Positions 44,704-54,834 of a stretch of DNA of 64,000 nucleotides are shown one piece after another (within the stretch, counting starts at the first letter, position 1; each line of letters begins with the position of its first letter). The notes beneath the pieces were generated by a model. The model was not told the DNA's origin. It did no database searches and was given only the letters and a program-made list of their open reading frames with translations. Both the position numbers and the translations under genes were made by a program. Source of the stretch: UBA12474 sp964549625 (GTDB taxonomy: Bacteria > Babelota > Babeliae > Babelales > Babelaceae). The stretch lies in NCBI GenBank assembly GCA_964549625.1, contig CAZJVA010000002.1, forward strand, positions 1 to 64,000, in the 5' to 3' direction.

Positions 44704-45459
44704 TTAAATACGTTCTTCTGCTATGCTAATCATGCCGATATTAAAATATGGCAAGCGATAGTTCGCATTAGCCTCTATAGACCTCTTAAACAGACCAAAG
44801 GCCTCATCTGTGTTTCCTTCTTTGTAAGAAACACAACCAAGATCATTCAACGTTGCAAAATTTTGCGCATTGATTTCAAGCGCTTTATGAAAATAGCTTG
44901 CGGCTTCGTTAAGATTATTTTGATCATATGCCAGAGCGCCCAAGTTATGATACGCATAATCAAAAGAAAGATTAACACTCAGCGCCTTTTCAAAGTTCTC
45001 TTTTGCTTGATCGAGCTTATGAAGTTGCATGTACGCAATACCCAGATTATTGAAACTCGCAGGGTTTTCCGCATTCAATACAATTGCTTTTTGCAGTGGC
45101 TCAACAGCTTGGTCTCCGGCTCCATGAACCAAGAACAATGTTCCGAGATTGTACCAAGCACCAACACAATCGTCTTTCAACTCGGTCGCCTTTTTAAGCA
45201 AACTTAAACCTTCTGCCACTGCCCCCTGTGCTGCAATAATCGCACCCATGTTAGAAAGAAGTTCTGCTGATTGTGGATTTTTTTCCAAGGCGTTTTTATA
45301 GAGTTCTGTTGCTTGCGGAATATCTTGCTGCTCAAAAGCCACGTTTGCTCGCATCAAAAAATCTTGTGCTTCGCCATTAAGGCTAGGAATCTCATTATAA
45401 TAAATATACGGCGTGGTAAGTGTGGTAGTCATGAGCCGAGGACTGTTCTGCTTCGTCAT
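44704..45459 (-). CDS. TPR-repeat protein
   Basis: This encodes 251 residues. About six tetratricopeptide repeats run from residue 35 to the end: 'AFEQQDIPQATELYKNALEK', 'AWYNLGTLFLVHG', 'SFNNLGIAYMQLHKLDQAKE', 'YAYHNLGALAYDQNNLNEAA', 'TLNDLGCVSYKEGNTDEAF', 'PYFNIGMISIAEE'. No signal peptide, so a cytoplasmic protein-binding scaffold is likely. Start 45459 has only a weak purine-rich site; a second ATG nine codons in is possible. Confidence 0.85.
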   Translation of the reverse strand: MTKQNSPRLMTTTLTTPYIYYNEIPSLNGEAQDFLMRANVAFEQQDIPQATELYKNALEKNPQSAELLSNMGAIIAAQGAVAEGLSLLKKATELKDDCVGAWYNLGTLFLVHGAGDQAVEPLQKAIVLNAENPASFNNLGIAYMQLHKLDQAKENFEKALSVNLSFDYAYHNLGALAYDQNNLNEAASYFHKALEINAQNFATLNDLGCVSYKEGNTDEAFGLFKRSIEANANYRLPYFNIGMISIAEERI

Positions 45460-45570
45460 ATGCTTTTTCCATTCTAAACAGGTAACATCTATCTAACCAT
45501 CACGTATTAGACTACCATGTTTTGGACATATCGTACCAAAAGCAAAAAACGAATAAACCAGGAAACATGC

Positions 45571-47343
45571 ATGAAAAAAAATATCATTATCTTATGTTTG
45601 TTTTGCAGCAACGCATATATGTTTTCAAGTGAACATATGAAGCCAAAATCCCAAATCACATCATCTGAAAACAAGTCAAAAGTTTTACGGCCGCTCCCAT
45701 GCATAAAAACACGGGGCGAAATATCTGGACCTATATACAAAAAACAATTTTCAGCACCAGCCGACAGCCCGCTTGTGCAATTAAAAAAACTATTTTTTGA
45801 TTTTTGGCAAGCAGCCAATCAAATAAACAGAACTGATCTTGCCACAATAGACAAAAGCAACAAACAAAGCGCACTCACTCAAGAAGCACAAAAACACTTT
45901 ATCAGACTCTCATATACAGCATGCTTAAACCTTATAAGAGCACCCGAAAAACAAAACTTGGTATACGGCCCATTTCCTAGCCCCAACAAAGAAGAAACAC
46001 AATATGCCCTACAAAACTTATCTCTCCCAGCCTATATAGGATTAACCCACCAAGAAAGCTTTTTTAAAAAGAGCTACCATAGTCTCTTTCTAGATAAAAA
46101 TTTTTGCTATTACCTTAAAACGCTAGATGGGAAAATTTGCGTCAAACAACTCACCAAAAAGAGCGCTAAACGCCCCGACGCAACCATTTTACTGCCAGAA
46201 GTGGAAGACATTGAAATTCTAGACTATTCTAGCCAACACCAACAAGGTCTCCTTTGTTTTAAAAAACAAAACCAACACATACTTCAGAACTTCTTTCTCA
46301 TCAAAGGAAAGAATGAAAAAAAACGGTTTTTCCGCGGCGCAACTAAAAAACTTATCAAAGAACCAGACTCAGGGATCATCTCTAACTCGGGCAAATTTTG
46401 CGCCATCTTGCAAAATGATCAACTAACTACATATAAACGTGAAAAAAAAGACTGGCTAGAGCTAACAACAACTCAAGTCATAGAGCCAAACAATCTCGAC
46501 TCTTTATCCTTTGCTCTAGAAGACAGCTGCTTAATTTATCGAGACAAAGAAAACCGCAAATTAATAATACCCCTCGTGCAAAAGCACCCGATGATTACTA
46601 ATGCAACAAAGCACATATCAGAAACCTATTGGAAAAATTTTGCCTTAGTTGCGAATAACAAAGAAATAAATATTTACCAACAATTAACTTCAGGCGAATC
46701 ACTTGGTTACAAAAAAATTTTGACATGGTTGAAAAAAAGCAGCCCCAATGATGTAATTCATCTTGCCGCCTCAAAAAAAAATCCAGAAAAACTCATAATT
46801 TTAATCTACGAACCAAAACAAAATAGCTGTACTCATTATGAACTCATCATCAAAGAAGCAAAGCTCTTCCAAACAAATAAAATCACAATAACAGAACCAT
46901 TGGCACAGTTCGTTACAAATAAAAGCGGCAAACTAACTGCTCTTCTCACAAAAACAAATACCATCTATCATTGGTCAACGCAATCAGATGCCATTGCACC
47001 ATTTTTCATGCAACCTCAAGAAGAGGTTAACCGACTACAAGTTAACGATCTCAACTTGATGGTCACCTACCCTTCACGCTTTGCGGTTTACGGAAATAAC
47101 CAAATAATAAGCCCAATAATGTATCTATTTCTTAACCTTATCTCAACAAGCGGTGGGATCTTTAGATTCCCCTTCCACACGCCTGCAGGAATAAAGATAG
47201 CCGGGAAAAGTTGGATCGAATTCTATTTACCCGAAGTTAATAAAGAACTTGCACATTACAGAAGCCCAAACCAATTTATTATCGAAGAAGATGAGCAAAA
47301 AAAAGAAAAAGCTTTAAGCCTAATCTGCATAAATGCGAGTTAG
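45571..47343 (+). CDS. Exported protein with propeller-like beta strands
   Basis: This encodes 590 residues. The start at 45571 follows AGGAAA and gives the signal peptide MKKNIIILCLFCSNAYMFSS. Residues 40-180 are helical. From about 180 a series of short beta strands with turn Asp/Asn residues recalls a degenerate WD40 or similar propeller ('SGIISNSGKFCAILQNDQLT', 'AQFVTNKSGKLTALLTKTNT'). No family recognised. Similar in outline to the exported protein at 16100. Confidence 0.6.
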   Translation: MKKNIIILCLFCSNAYMFSSEHMKPKSQITSSENKSKVLRPLPCIKTRGEISGPIYKKQFSAPADSPLVQLKKLFFDFWQAANQINRTDLATIDKSNKQSALTQEAQKHFIRLSYTACLNLIRAPEKQNLVYGPFPSPNKEETQYALQNLSLPAYIGLTHQESFFKKSYHSLFLDKNFCYYLKTLDGKICVKQLTKKSAKRPDATILLPEVEDIEILDYSSQHQQGLLCFKKQNQHILQNFFLIKGKNEKKRFFRGATKKLIKEPDSGIISNSGKFCAILQNDQLTTYKREKKDWLELTTTQVIEPNNLDSLSFALEDSCLIYRDKENRKLIIPLVQKHPMITNATKHISETYWKNFALVANNKEINIYQQLTSGESLGYKKILTWLKKSSPNDVIHLAASKKNPEKLIILIYEPKQNSCTHYELIIKEAKLFQTNKITITEPLAQFVTNKSGKLTALLTKTNTIYHWSTQSDAIAPFFMQPQEEVNRLQVNDLNLMVTYPSRFAVYGNNQIISPIMYLFLNLISTSGGIFRFPFHTPAGIKIAGKSWIEFYLPEVNKELAHYRSPNQFIIEEDEQKKEKALSLICINAS

Positions 47344-47350
47344 ACAAAAA

Positions 47351-47381
47351 AGCGGCTGAAGGCACGTTGCCTTCAGCCGCT
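47351..47381. terminator. Bidirectional hairpin terminator
   Basis: The 14-bp arms (47351-47364, 47368-47381) have a 3-base loop. Minus-strand T-run TTTTTTG. It separates convergent genes. Confidence 0.8.
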
Positions 47382-47388
47382 CTCAAAA

Positions 47389-48645
47389 CTACAAATTCCG
47401 TACCTGCTGCTCCAAGAATCGAGCATAGTCAGGATGGTTTGGATTCATTGGTGGATTTTGCACCAAAGCTTTTAATCGATTGATTTTTTCTTGAAGCGCG
47501 CACAGACGTTTCTCAATACGAGCAACTTCTTGCTGATACCGATTATCACTCTTCTGTGCGAGATCCAACTGTAACTTTTGTTTTTGCTCTTCAAGTAAAG
47601 CTATCTTCTTTTGTAGCATTGCAATATACGCTTCGCGCTCATTAATTTGCTTCTGCATAGCAGAACACAACTGTTCCGCACGTGCCGTATTCTTTTTTAA
47701 ATCAGCCTTTTCTTGCGAGTCTTCTTCTAAGCGGGCTTGCTCGAGGTTGTTCTTCCTGCGCAATTCACGTGCCTTCTCCTCTTCAATGGCTAGACGCTTC
47801 TTTTCCAAAGCAAAACGATCCCGCTCTAATTTAATCCGCTCTTGAGCTAAATCCGTATCACGTTTAAGACGTAGTTCCTGACGATACTCCTCAGAACCAG
47901 AAATCTTGGCGATCTCCGCCTCTAAACGCTTTAAAAATGCCCGCGCCTGCTTAACAACTGAGCGCCCCTGCTCATCATCCGACGCCTTGCTCTGCTTAAT
48001 TGCATTGGTGCGCTTTTTCAAAAAGCGCATGCGCTCTTGAAGAGAGCGTACATACTCAAGCGTTTGAAAAGGATTTTGAATGTTTTTTGATGGCAAGCCC
48101 CCACGCAAAACAACTTCAATTTCCAAATAAGACCTGTGTCGATCAAATTCTGCCAAAATCTGCTGCAATTGTTCGACCAACTTTCTTCCCCGAACAATTT
48201 GAGAATGGATTAAAGACACTTCCTGGGCGCTAAGGCCCTTATTTTCTAAATAGGCAAGCTGCGCAAGATACGATTCCAATGTGACAACAGTCTGACGCAT
48301 TTGACGAACAAAGCTGCTAAAAAGCTTAAAAGCATCTCCTCCATCTTTGCCAACAATATAATCACGAAGCCCTCCAACACCGTGTGCTTGGTGAATGAAA
48401 ATTACACGATTATAACGCTCTTCTGCAGATATAAAAGCAGCGCGCGCATTCCCAATCAAGCGCCGATCCGTCCAATGAATAAGAACATCGCGCACATACT
48501 TAAGCCCAGTAATAACAACAAGACCAGCAGTAACAACTCCAACAAACTGCAAGGGACCGCCAATTTTCCCTGAATCAGAAGCAGGCTCAGCACCACAAAA
48601 CGTACATGTCGCTAACAATAACCAGCCCAAACGCTTTAATTGCAT
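47389..48645 (-). CDS. Exported or membrane-anchored long coiled-coil protein
   Basis: This encodes 418 residues. The start at 48645 follows AGAGGTG. The signal peptide (MQLKRLGWLLLATCTFCGA) is followed by a second hydrophobic segment (GPLQFVGVVTAGLVVITGLKYV), then a helical region and from about residue 200 a continuous, highly charged coiled coil ('LAQERIKLERDRFALEKKRL', 'AIEEEKARELRRKN'). It probably spans the periplasm. Same strand and similar start (signal + membrane segment + helices) as the gene upstream at 48676; the two may form a complex. Confidence 0.7.
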   Translation of the reverse strand: MQLKRLGWLLLATCTFCGAEPASDSGKIGGPLQFVGVVTAGLVVITGLKYVRDVLIHWTDRRLIGNARAAFISAEERYNRVIFIHQAHGVGGLRDYIVGKDGGDAFKLFSSFVRQMRQTVVTLESYLAQLAYLENKGLSAQEVSLIHSQIVRGRKLVEQLQQILAEFDRHRSYLEIEVVLRGGLPSKNIQNPFQTLEYVRSLQERMRFLKKRTNAIKQSKASDDEQGRSVVKQARAFLKRLEAEIAKISGSEEYRQELRLKRDTDLAQERIKLERDRFALEKKRLAIEEEKARELRRKNNLEQARLEEDSQEKADLKKNTARAEQLCSAMQKQINEREAYIAMLQKKIALLEEQKQKLQLDLAQKSDNRYQQEVARIEKRLCALQEKINRLKALVQNPPMNPNHPDYARFLEQQVRNL

Positions 48646-48675
48646 ATACACCTCTAATCAACTAAATACAATAAT

Positions 48676-49560
48676 TTACAATACAGACGCATCAACATCA
48701 CTTTGGAGTACACGCGCTCTTTGGAGCAAAAGTGCACAATCCAAGCTTGCTTCACGCTCAATCATGCTTTTTTCACGTTGATCCCGTGCGCTACTTTCCT
48801 TTTCTACTTGATATGCGTAGCTTTCAACAACTCGAGAAATCTCTGTGTTTAAAAATCTTATTCTACGCTCATATTGATCTACCAAGGTTGCATATCCCCC
48901 GCCTTCATACAGATTTTCGCTGCAAAAAGATCGATATAAATCAAGAAGTTGTTCTCGATCACGAGCCAAAGCCTTGGCATATGCTATAACCGGATACCGC
49001 TCATAAACATTGTAAAGTGGCAATGCCACAGTTGAAAGATAATGGAAAAGCAATATAAACGCTCGCTGGCGCTCAAAATAAAATTTCCAAGATTCCAACT
49101 GCAGTAAAAACTTATGTGCATCATCTACGGCATCCGCTGCCTCTAAAAATACACTATTTGAATCCTGATCACACGGCAAAACAAGCAATTGCTCAACATG
49201 TGTACACATATCAACTAAACGGACAAAGTCCTGTTCAAATTTTGCCAAAAAATCTTCTACGGATCGAACATTACAGACCAACAGGTCTGCAACATCACTA
49301 GCATCGGCACAATGACTCTGCAATAAAAAATCATACCGCCGCCTGAGTTCGGAGACTAACTCGTTTAAAGAAGCAACACGCGACTGCTGGTAGTAGTGCT
49401 GCATATGAGAGAGCCCCTCATAAACCAAAGCCATACCGCAAGCCACCGCCCCTACACCAAGACTTACTTTTGCCGCACTATCCCAATCAACAGCCCGAAC
49501 ACCGCAGCTTGACAGAAAAAACACACCTAGCGCGCAAAAGCACCTAATACGATAACACAT
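48676..49560 (-). CDS. Exported helical/coiled-coil protein, possibly a lipoprotein
   Basis: This encodes 294 residues. GGGGGA precedes the ATG. The signal (MCYRIRCFCALGVFFLSSCG) has a lipobox-like L-S-S-C. A second hydrophobic stretch (VSLGVGAVACGMALVYEGL) follows, then helices to a charged coiled-coil end ('EKESSARDQREKSMIEREA'). No family recognised. Downstream of hisS (gap 18 bases) and upstream of the 47389 gene, same strand: probable operon. Confidence 0.65.
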   Translation of the reverse strand: MCYRIRCFCALGVFFLSSCGVRAVDWDSAAKVSLGVGAVACGMALVYEGLSHMQHYYQQSRVASLNELVSELRRRYDFLLQSHCADASDVADLLVCNVRSVEDFLAKFEQDFVRLVDMCTHVEQLLVLPCDQDSNSVFLEAADAVDDAHKFLLQLESWKFYFERQRAFILLFHYLSTVALPLYNVYERYPVIAYAKALARDREQLLDLYRSFCSENLYEGGGYATLVDQYERRIRFLNTEISRVVESYAYQVEKESSARDQREKSMIEREASLDCALLLQRARVLQSDVDASVL

Positions 49561-49578
49561 AACAATCCCCCAAATATT

Positions 49579-50832
49579 TTATTTATTACGGCAAAAACCC
49601 TCTAATTCAGCGGGAGTAAGCCGAACCTCCTCCCCTGTCAGCATGTTTTTTGCTGTAAGATAGTTACCCACGCGCTCATCAGAACCCAACAAAAGAGCAA
49701 AGCGTGCCGCATGCTTATTAGCTCGCCGCATCATGCTTTTTACCGAGGCAACATCAAAAAGCGGCTCGCAAGAACAACCAAAAGAACGAATCTTTTCTGC
49801 ATACAAAAACGCCAATGCAACTTCATCAGGAGAAAAAGGGACCACTACATAATCCAATCCTTTAACTGGAGCAATCTTTCCTTCTTCTTCAAGCAACAAA
49901 ATCAATCGCTCAACCCCAATACCAGCGCCAAGCGAGGGAAGAACCTCAGTAGCACCAAACTCTTTTGCCAAAAGATCATACCGACCGCCACCACAAAAGG
50001 CACTCTGAGCACCAAGCAACGTACTCGAAAACTCAAAGACCGCCTTGTTATAATAATCCAATCCTCGAACCAAATAAGGATTTACAACAAAAGGGACCGC
50101 CATATCATGTAACAAATTTTGCAAGCAAAGCCACTCGGCACGCGAATTATCGCACAAAAAATCTGCCAAAACAGGAGCTTTGCTCATTATTTTGCGGGAA
50201 GCTTCGTCTTTCAAATCAAAGCACCGCAAAATATTAACATCTTTGCGTTCTGCAAGTGGAGCAGGCAAATCAGAACAAGAATTCAGATACTCCAACAAAG
50301 CCTTTTTATAAGCCGCCCGATCATCCAAGGAGCCCAAAAAATTAACCTCTAGAACAAAATTTTCAAGCTTAAGATTAGAAGAAAAAAAGCGATATAATAA
50401 CGTTATTAATTCGGCATCATAGGCCACAGATGCGGCATCAAGGATCTCTAACGAGACCTGGTGGAACTGGCGGTAGCGGCCCTTTTGCGGACGTTCATAC
50501 CGAAACGCAGGTCCCCACGTAAAGACGCGCCACGGACGAGCAACAACATCATTGTGCACCTCAAAAAAAGCGCGCATAATCGACGCTGTCATCTCGGGAC
50601 GCAAAACAAGCGCCTCACGATCTTCCGTCCTATTTGCAACGAAAAACATCTCCTTATGTACAACATCAGTATGCTCACCAAGAGAACGGACAAAAAGCTC
50701 AGCATGCTCTAAAATCGGTGTTTGAATAGGAGTAAAGTTGTAATGCGCAACATGCTTGCGAATACCATCTATTACCTGTAAAAAACCCCGCAAATCGAGA
50801 AAATCCTGTGTGCCTTTAACCCGCCTAAACAT
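49579..50832 (-). CDS. hisS: Histidyl-tRNA synthetase
   Basis: This encodes 417 residues. The start at 50832 has GAGAGG upstream, and the protein then begins MFRRVKGTQDFL as usual. Class II synthetase motifs: motif 1 'YNFTPIQTPILEHAELF', motif 2 'AFRYERPQKGRYRQFHQ', HisA box 'LVRGLDYYNKAVFEF', and motif 3 'SLGAGIGVERLILLLEE'. The C-terminal anticodon domain follows ('DYVVVPFSPDEV', 'ALLLGSDE'). Cytoplasmic; charges tRNA-His. Confidence 0.97.
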   Translation of the reverse strand: MFRRVKGTQDFLDLRGFLQVIDGIRKHVAHYNFTPIQTPILEHAELFVRSLGEHTDVVHKEMFFVANRTEDREALVLRPEMTASIMRAFFEVHNDVVARPWRVFTWGPAFRYERPQKGRYRQFHQVSLEILDAASVAYDAELITLLYRFFSSNLKLENFVLEVNFLGSLDDRAAYKKALLEYLNSCSDLPAPLAERKDVNILRCFDLKDEASRKIMSKAPVLADFLCDNSRAEWLCLQNLLHDMAVPFVVNPYLVRGLDYYNKAVFEFSSTLLGAQSAFCGGGRYDLLAKEFGATEVLPSLGAGIGVERLILLLEEEGKIAPVKGLDYVVVPFSPDEVALAFLYAEKIRSFGCSCEPLFDVASVKSMMRRANKHAARFALLLGSDERVGNYLTAKNMLTGEEVRLTPAELEGFCRNK

Positions 50833-50915
50833 AGCAGCCTCTCTGGAATAAATAGAAAATGCTTCCAAAGTATATCAAAAAAAGGCTTCGCAGAATATTT
50901 GCACAAAAAAACTTT

Positions 50916-51665
50916 TTAAATTCGATACTTTGTCTCAAGTAGATGCCAAAACTGCCCCTGCATGATCCCTACTAACATCATGACCACGCTACATGTGAAT
51001 AAAACAACTGAGTTACTGTACAACTCTTGGCTCCACCCCCACGAAACAATAAACTCGGTAATAGGACGTATCAAAAGGCTTGCTAACACCACGACAGCAA
51101 AAATCACCGTACCAACCAACACAACCAACCAAAACAGGTAGTTAAGCCGTGTAAAGTAGCGTGCAAAAAGATCAAATGCTCTGGTAATAACGCGCACAGT
51201 GCTCTGTTCTTCCTGCTCGTAAACAACTGCAGGAATTAAGAAAAAATTAAGGCCATACGAAAGCAAAATGCATCCACCCAAAACAAGCAAAAGCAAGAGA
51301 TCTATGTTCTGGCCAAAAAGACTCTCCGGCTCATCAAGTATCGCCCAAAAAGAACCAAACCAAAAAGCCATCACCAGGACAAGCCACCAGAGACGCCGAT
51401 AAGCATAAAAACTCTCACGGAACAAACCATTCGACCCAACAACATCACCACGCTCATCAGCAATTACCCACCGCACAAGAGCCACATACCAAAAAATATT
51501 GACCGTTTCGTAGAGGAGGTAGTAAACATAAGGCGGTAAAAACCGATACAGTGGCATCATAGCAACCCAAAAAAGAGCCCCAAATAATGCAAAAAACCAA
51601 ACGTACCACCGCGTACACGCATACGCGACCCCGCTAGAAAGTAGCTGTGTTGCGTTCATCCGCAT
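50916..51665 (-). CDS. Integral membrane protein of unknown function
   Basis: This encodes 249 residues with about six membrane segments and many Trp, Tyr and Phe. AGGGA lies 7 bases before ATG 51665. The layout (paired helices with a polar loop E-Q-E-E-Q-S-T-V-R-V-I-T-R-A-F-D-L-F) recalls DUF-type bacterial membrane proteins with a YciC/GlyxxG-like outline, but this is not certain. Inner membrane. No catalytic motif seen. Confidence 0.7.
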   Translation of the reverse strand: MRMNATQLLSSGVAYACTRWYVWFFALFGALFWVAMMPLYRFLPPYVYYLLYETVNIFWYVALVRWVIADERGDVVGSNGLFRESFYAYRRLWWLVLVMAFWFGSFWAILDEPESLFGQNIDLLLLLVLGGCILLSYGLNFFLIPAVVYEQEEQSTVRVITRAFDLFARYFTRLNYLFWLVVLVGTVIFAVVVLASLLIRPITEFIVSWGWSQELYSNSVVLFTCSVVMMLVGIMQGQFWHLLETKYRI

Positions 51666-51764
51666 AAACAGATCCCTTCATCAAAAGAACTATACTTTGA
51701 TGTCATGGTACCATATTTCATCAAAAACCTGGGAATACACAAGAGTTATTCAAAAAGAAAACAT

Positions 51765-51792
51765 AGGGAGCGCAGAAGATATTGCGCCCCCT
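51765..51792 (-). terminator. Terminator of the outer-membrane protein gene
   Basis: The 10-bp stem (51765-51774 / 51783-51792) has one mismatch. On the minus strand it is followed by ATGTTTTCTTTTTG. Confidence 0.6.
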
Positions 51793-51799
51793 ATAAAAA

Positions 51800-53899
51800 T
51801 TAAAAACGATAATCAAGGCCAACGTTAACAAAGAATGCGGGATCTGAGCCCAGCAATGGCACACGCTCAGCAGTATCTGCCCCTGTTGAGTCAAGGCTAT
51901 TGAGATAGCGAAGCTCATCAGCGCTTAATCCGCGACCCGATATATCTTCAAAGTGTTGTCCAGGAAAGAACGCACCCAACACAGCAAAGAAGGTTAACCC
52001 CTTGCTAATGAGGCCATCAATATAAATATTGGCCTCTGTCCCCATAAAACGGCTTGCATAGATATCGGCATTATTTACCTGGGCAATTCGAGTTTTGTGA
52101 TCTTGCCAGAACGGTAAAACGTTTGGATTAATCTTCCAAAGAACCGACCCCACTTGGCGCTCATGCCAAAGTCCAACACCGCTGTAGATAAGATTGGTAA
52201 AGCGGGAAACCGTAGAAGGCGTACCACCACCAATACGACGATCTACAGGGAACGACAAGACCCGTGGAATACTTCCCTTACCGCTCAACAAGAACGCGCT
52301 ACGTACCCGCCGACCAGAGTAAAGCTCTTGCAAACTGATAAAGCCGCCATAATTACCATCGATAGAGCTCTCGTTGCGCTCATCAAGATCTTGGTTAGGA
52401 TTTTCATCACCACTAACAAAAGCTAAAGTTAAAGCACCTATCACATCTGGCGTACGGAAATGATATGATGCGTCGCAAACAAACATCGCACCGCTTAGCG
52501 TGTTTTTGTATGGGTCACGGAATCGATCATCAGCATTTTTGAAATAAAAGTCCGTTTTTCCGTCAAATTCATGCTTCAACGTACCGTCATCATTAAAAAC
52601 CTTACCTTTTGTGCTAGGGACACCATATCCATTAAAAACTTCAAGCTCAGCGTACGGCGAAAGAGCGTCAGCAATCTGCTTTTCTACTTGGTTTTGGTTA
52701 GCCGAGTCCTTTATATACAGCGCACTTTTCCCATAAACACCGCTACCATCAACATAATCCGTTGCCTGCTTAACTTTTGAGTTCACCTCAACGATGAATC
52801 CATTTTTATCCAGCTCTTTTTTAACAACATTGCGATCAATACCGCGAACATGTTGTGAACCAAGGTTAAACGCAGCTTCACAACCGAACTCAAAATCACC
52901 AAGCGCAGACTCAAAGGCGATACCAACAGTTCCAAGGTTAGCATACGCATCACCACGCAGCTCAATACGCTCCTCGGCCTGATGATCCCAAAGAACATAC
53001 GGCTCGACATACGCTTGACGACACTCATCATCAAGCAAATAACCACGAAGACGGGCAGCCGCAACAAAGTTAATTGCACCAAAATCACGCGCTTGCTCAT
53101 ATCGATGACCAAACATCTGGGCGCGAATACGCTGATTAACTGAAGCAAAAGAAGATGATCTATTAGAAAGTACACCAAAATATATGTCGTACCCTAGTGT
53201 CTCATCCGATTTTAACGAACCAGAGAGTTTAAAGCCTGGTGCATACTGCTCAACAGCCGACTCGGGGTCATATCCAAGGGCATCAGGAGAGACTGCATAG
53301 GCATCACCCAGTGCAATACCGCGCCCAAGGCTAAACGGAAACAAACCAATCGTCAAAGTATGTGGATTGTTAAATGAAAGGCCAAAGAGCTCATTCACTA
53401 TAAACTGTCCCCACAACTCACGCAATACAAGAACCTGAACGTTAATTGGGTGCTGATGGGCACCAAGGACAACATCCAAATCTTTGATCGTGCTAAAACC
53501 CGTCTTAAAAGATTCTTCAGGAGCCCCAAAAACCCCCTTAGAGCGAACACCGGCTTGCAAGACTACCGTATCCCAATTACATGCATCACTATGAAATACA
53601 TGACCAAATCCCAAATCCCATGTGAACTTACCGAGCGTCAGAGTTTCATCAAGCCCACCATTACAATAGTTGAGTTTACGCGTATTTTGGGTAAACAAGC
53701 CTTCCATTTTCAACTTATTAGTAAGGTTGATACTCAGCCCTTCGCCGTACTGATGCACAATTTTTGGATGACGAAATGCCACGTCACCCGACTTGAACAT
53801 AACAAACGGCCCCTTAAAAAAATCTTTTGGCGTAGCCACAGCCGCAAAACCATATACTATCGCACAAAATAATAGCGCTGTGCGCATTACCCGAACCAT
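51800..53899 (-). CDS. Outer-membrane beta-barrel protein (porin-like)
   Basis: This encodes 699 residues. AGGGGTG precedes the ATG. Signal peptide MVRVMRTALLFCAIVYGFAAVA. The mature protein is a series of amphipathic beta strands with alternating aromatic and Gly residues ('GLSINLTNKLKMEGLF', 'FTWDLGFGHVFHSDA', 'YHFRTPDVIGALTLAFVSGD') and ends in 'VNVGLDYRF', a classical C-terminal Phe signal for BamA insertion. It resembles an alginate-export or long porin barrel in outline. Probably a channel or the main outer-membrane protein. Confidence 0.82.
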   Translation of the reverse strand: MVRVMRTALLFCAIVYGFAAVATPKDFFKGPFVMFKSGDVAFRHPKIVHQYGEGLSINLTNKLKMEGLFTQNTRKLNYCNGGLDETLTLGKFTWDLGFGHVFHSDACNWDTVVLQAGVRSKGVFGAPEESFKTGFSTIKDLDVVLGAHQHPINVQVLVLRELWGQFIVNELFGLSFNNPHTLTIGLFPFSLGRGIALGDAYAVSPDALGYDPESAVEQYAPGFKLSGSLKSDETLGYDIYFGVLSNRSSSFASVNQRIRAQMFGHRYEQARDFGAINFVAAARLRGYLLDDECRQAYVEPYVLWDHQAEERIELRGDAYANLGTVGIAFESALGDFEFGCEAAFNLGSQHVRGIDRNVVKKELDKNGFIVEVNSKVKQATDYVDGSGVYGKSALYIKDSANQNQVEKQIADALSPYAELEVFNGYGVPSTKGKVFNDDGTLKHEFDGKTDFYFKNADDRFRDPYKNTLSGAMFVCDASYHFRTPDVIGALTLAFVSGDENPNQDLDERNESSIDGNYGGFISLQELYSGRRVRSAFLLSGKGSIPRVLSFPVDRRIGGGTPSTVSRFTNLIYSGVGLWHERQVGSVLWKINPNVLPFWQDHKTRIAQVNNADIYASRFMGTEANIYIDGLISKGLTFFAVLGAFFPGQHFEDISGRGLSADELRYLNSLDSTGADTAERVPLLGSDPAFFVNVGLDYRF

Positions 53900-54107
53900 G
53901 ATGCACCCCTATAAAACAGCAATTAATGAGAATGAACATATTGTGCAAAGGAGCAATCAAAACGCTCCTCATACCCCGCCTGATATGTAGTGTATCGCTT
54001 TGGTGCAAAGGAGCAACTTGGAAAAACGCACAAGATCATTGACAACAGGAGGCAAAACATTTGATTATAGAAAAAATAAAACAGCCCTCCACCAAAGAAG
54101 GATCCGC

Positions 54108-54719
54108 ATGAAGCTCATAGTAAGCCCCAATGCACTGCTCTTCTCCTTTTTTATATTCCCTGCGCTAAACGCCATTACCACAACAAATTTTGCCCGCAAT
54201 GCTATTTTATACAGCTATGTAACCGCAGATTTTATCAAAGCTCATCCCAAGTCCGCCGCCCTTGGTATTGGCTGTAGTGGACCACTCCTCTACCGAAGAA
54301 AAATGGACCGACGAACCGCAATGCTTCAGATAACGTATTCTGCAACACTCTTTCTCGCACTTCAAATACTCAACGAAGCAGACAACTACCAAGAACACAA
54401 AAAAGCCACAATAAAAAAGCTAGAAACACTAGCCGAGCAAGGACAAACCCTACAAAAATCTATCAACGAAAATCATCACGAATCTAAGGACAACTTTGCA
54501 ATTTTGCAAAAACTCATAGAAGAGTTACAAAAAAAAGCAGACGAACAATCTCAAGCCATCAATGCCAACAAAGAGCTACTTGAGCGTCTAAAAACCATAC
54601 TTGATGAGCTCCAAAATACCGTTAAGGAAGGCCACGAAAAAGCAGCAAGCAAAGAAGATATCCAACAGCTCACCCAACTCATTTTAAGAGCCATAGCTGC
54701 TACATCTGCAAACAATTAA
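54108..54719 (+). CDS. Exported membrane-anchored coiled-coil protein
   Basis: This encodes 203 residues. The start at 54108 follows AAGGATCC. Signal segment KLIVSPNALLFSFFIFPALNA. One or two weak hydrophobic segments (AALGIGCSGPLL; ITYSATLFLALQIL) precede a coiled coil of about 100 residues ('IKKLETLAEQGQTLQKSINE', 'LERLKTILDELQNTVKEGHE'). Same outline as the next gene, so the pair may be distant paralogues. Function unknown. Confidence 0.68.
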   Translation: MKLIVSPNALLFSFFIFPALNAITTTNFARNAILYSYVTADFIKAHPKSAALGIGCSGPLLYRRKMDRRTAMLQITYSATLFLALQILNEADNYQEHKKATIKKLETLAEQGQTLQKSINENHHESKDNFAILQKLIEELQKKADEQSQAINANKELLERLKTILDELQNTVKEGHEKAASKEDIQQLTQLILRAIAATSANN

Positions 54720-54754
54720 ACTTCCACAAACACCAACGCGCTACCCAGTAGCAC

Positions 54755-54783
54755 TTGACAAAAAAATATTTTATGTGAAAATA
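54755..54783 (+). promoter_or_regulatory. Possible promoter of the 54.8 kb operon
   Basis: Perfect TTGACA (54755-54760) with a 17-base spacer to a weak AAAATA (54778-54783), about 50 bases before ATG 54835. Confidence 0.4.
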
Positions 54784-54834
54784 AAAGCTCTAATTATTCG
54801 TAATATAAGGTCATAAAAAAATGGAGTGTTTCTT

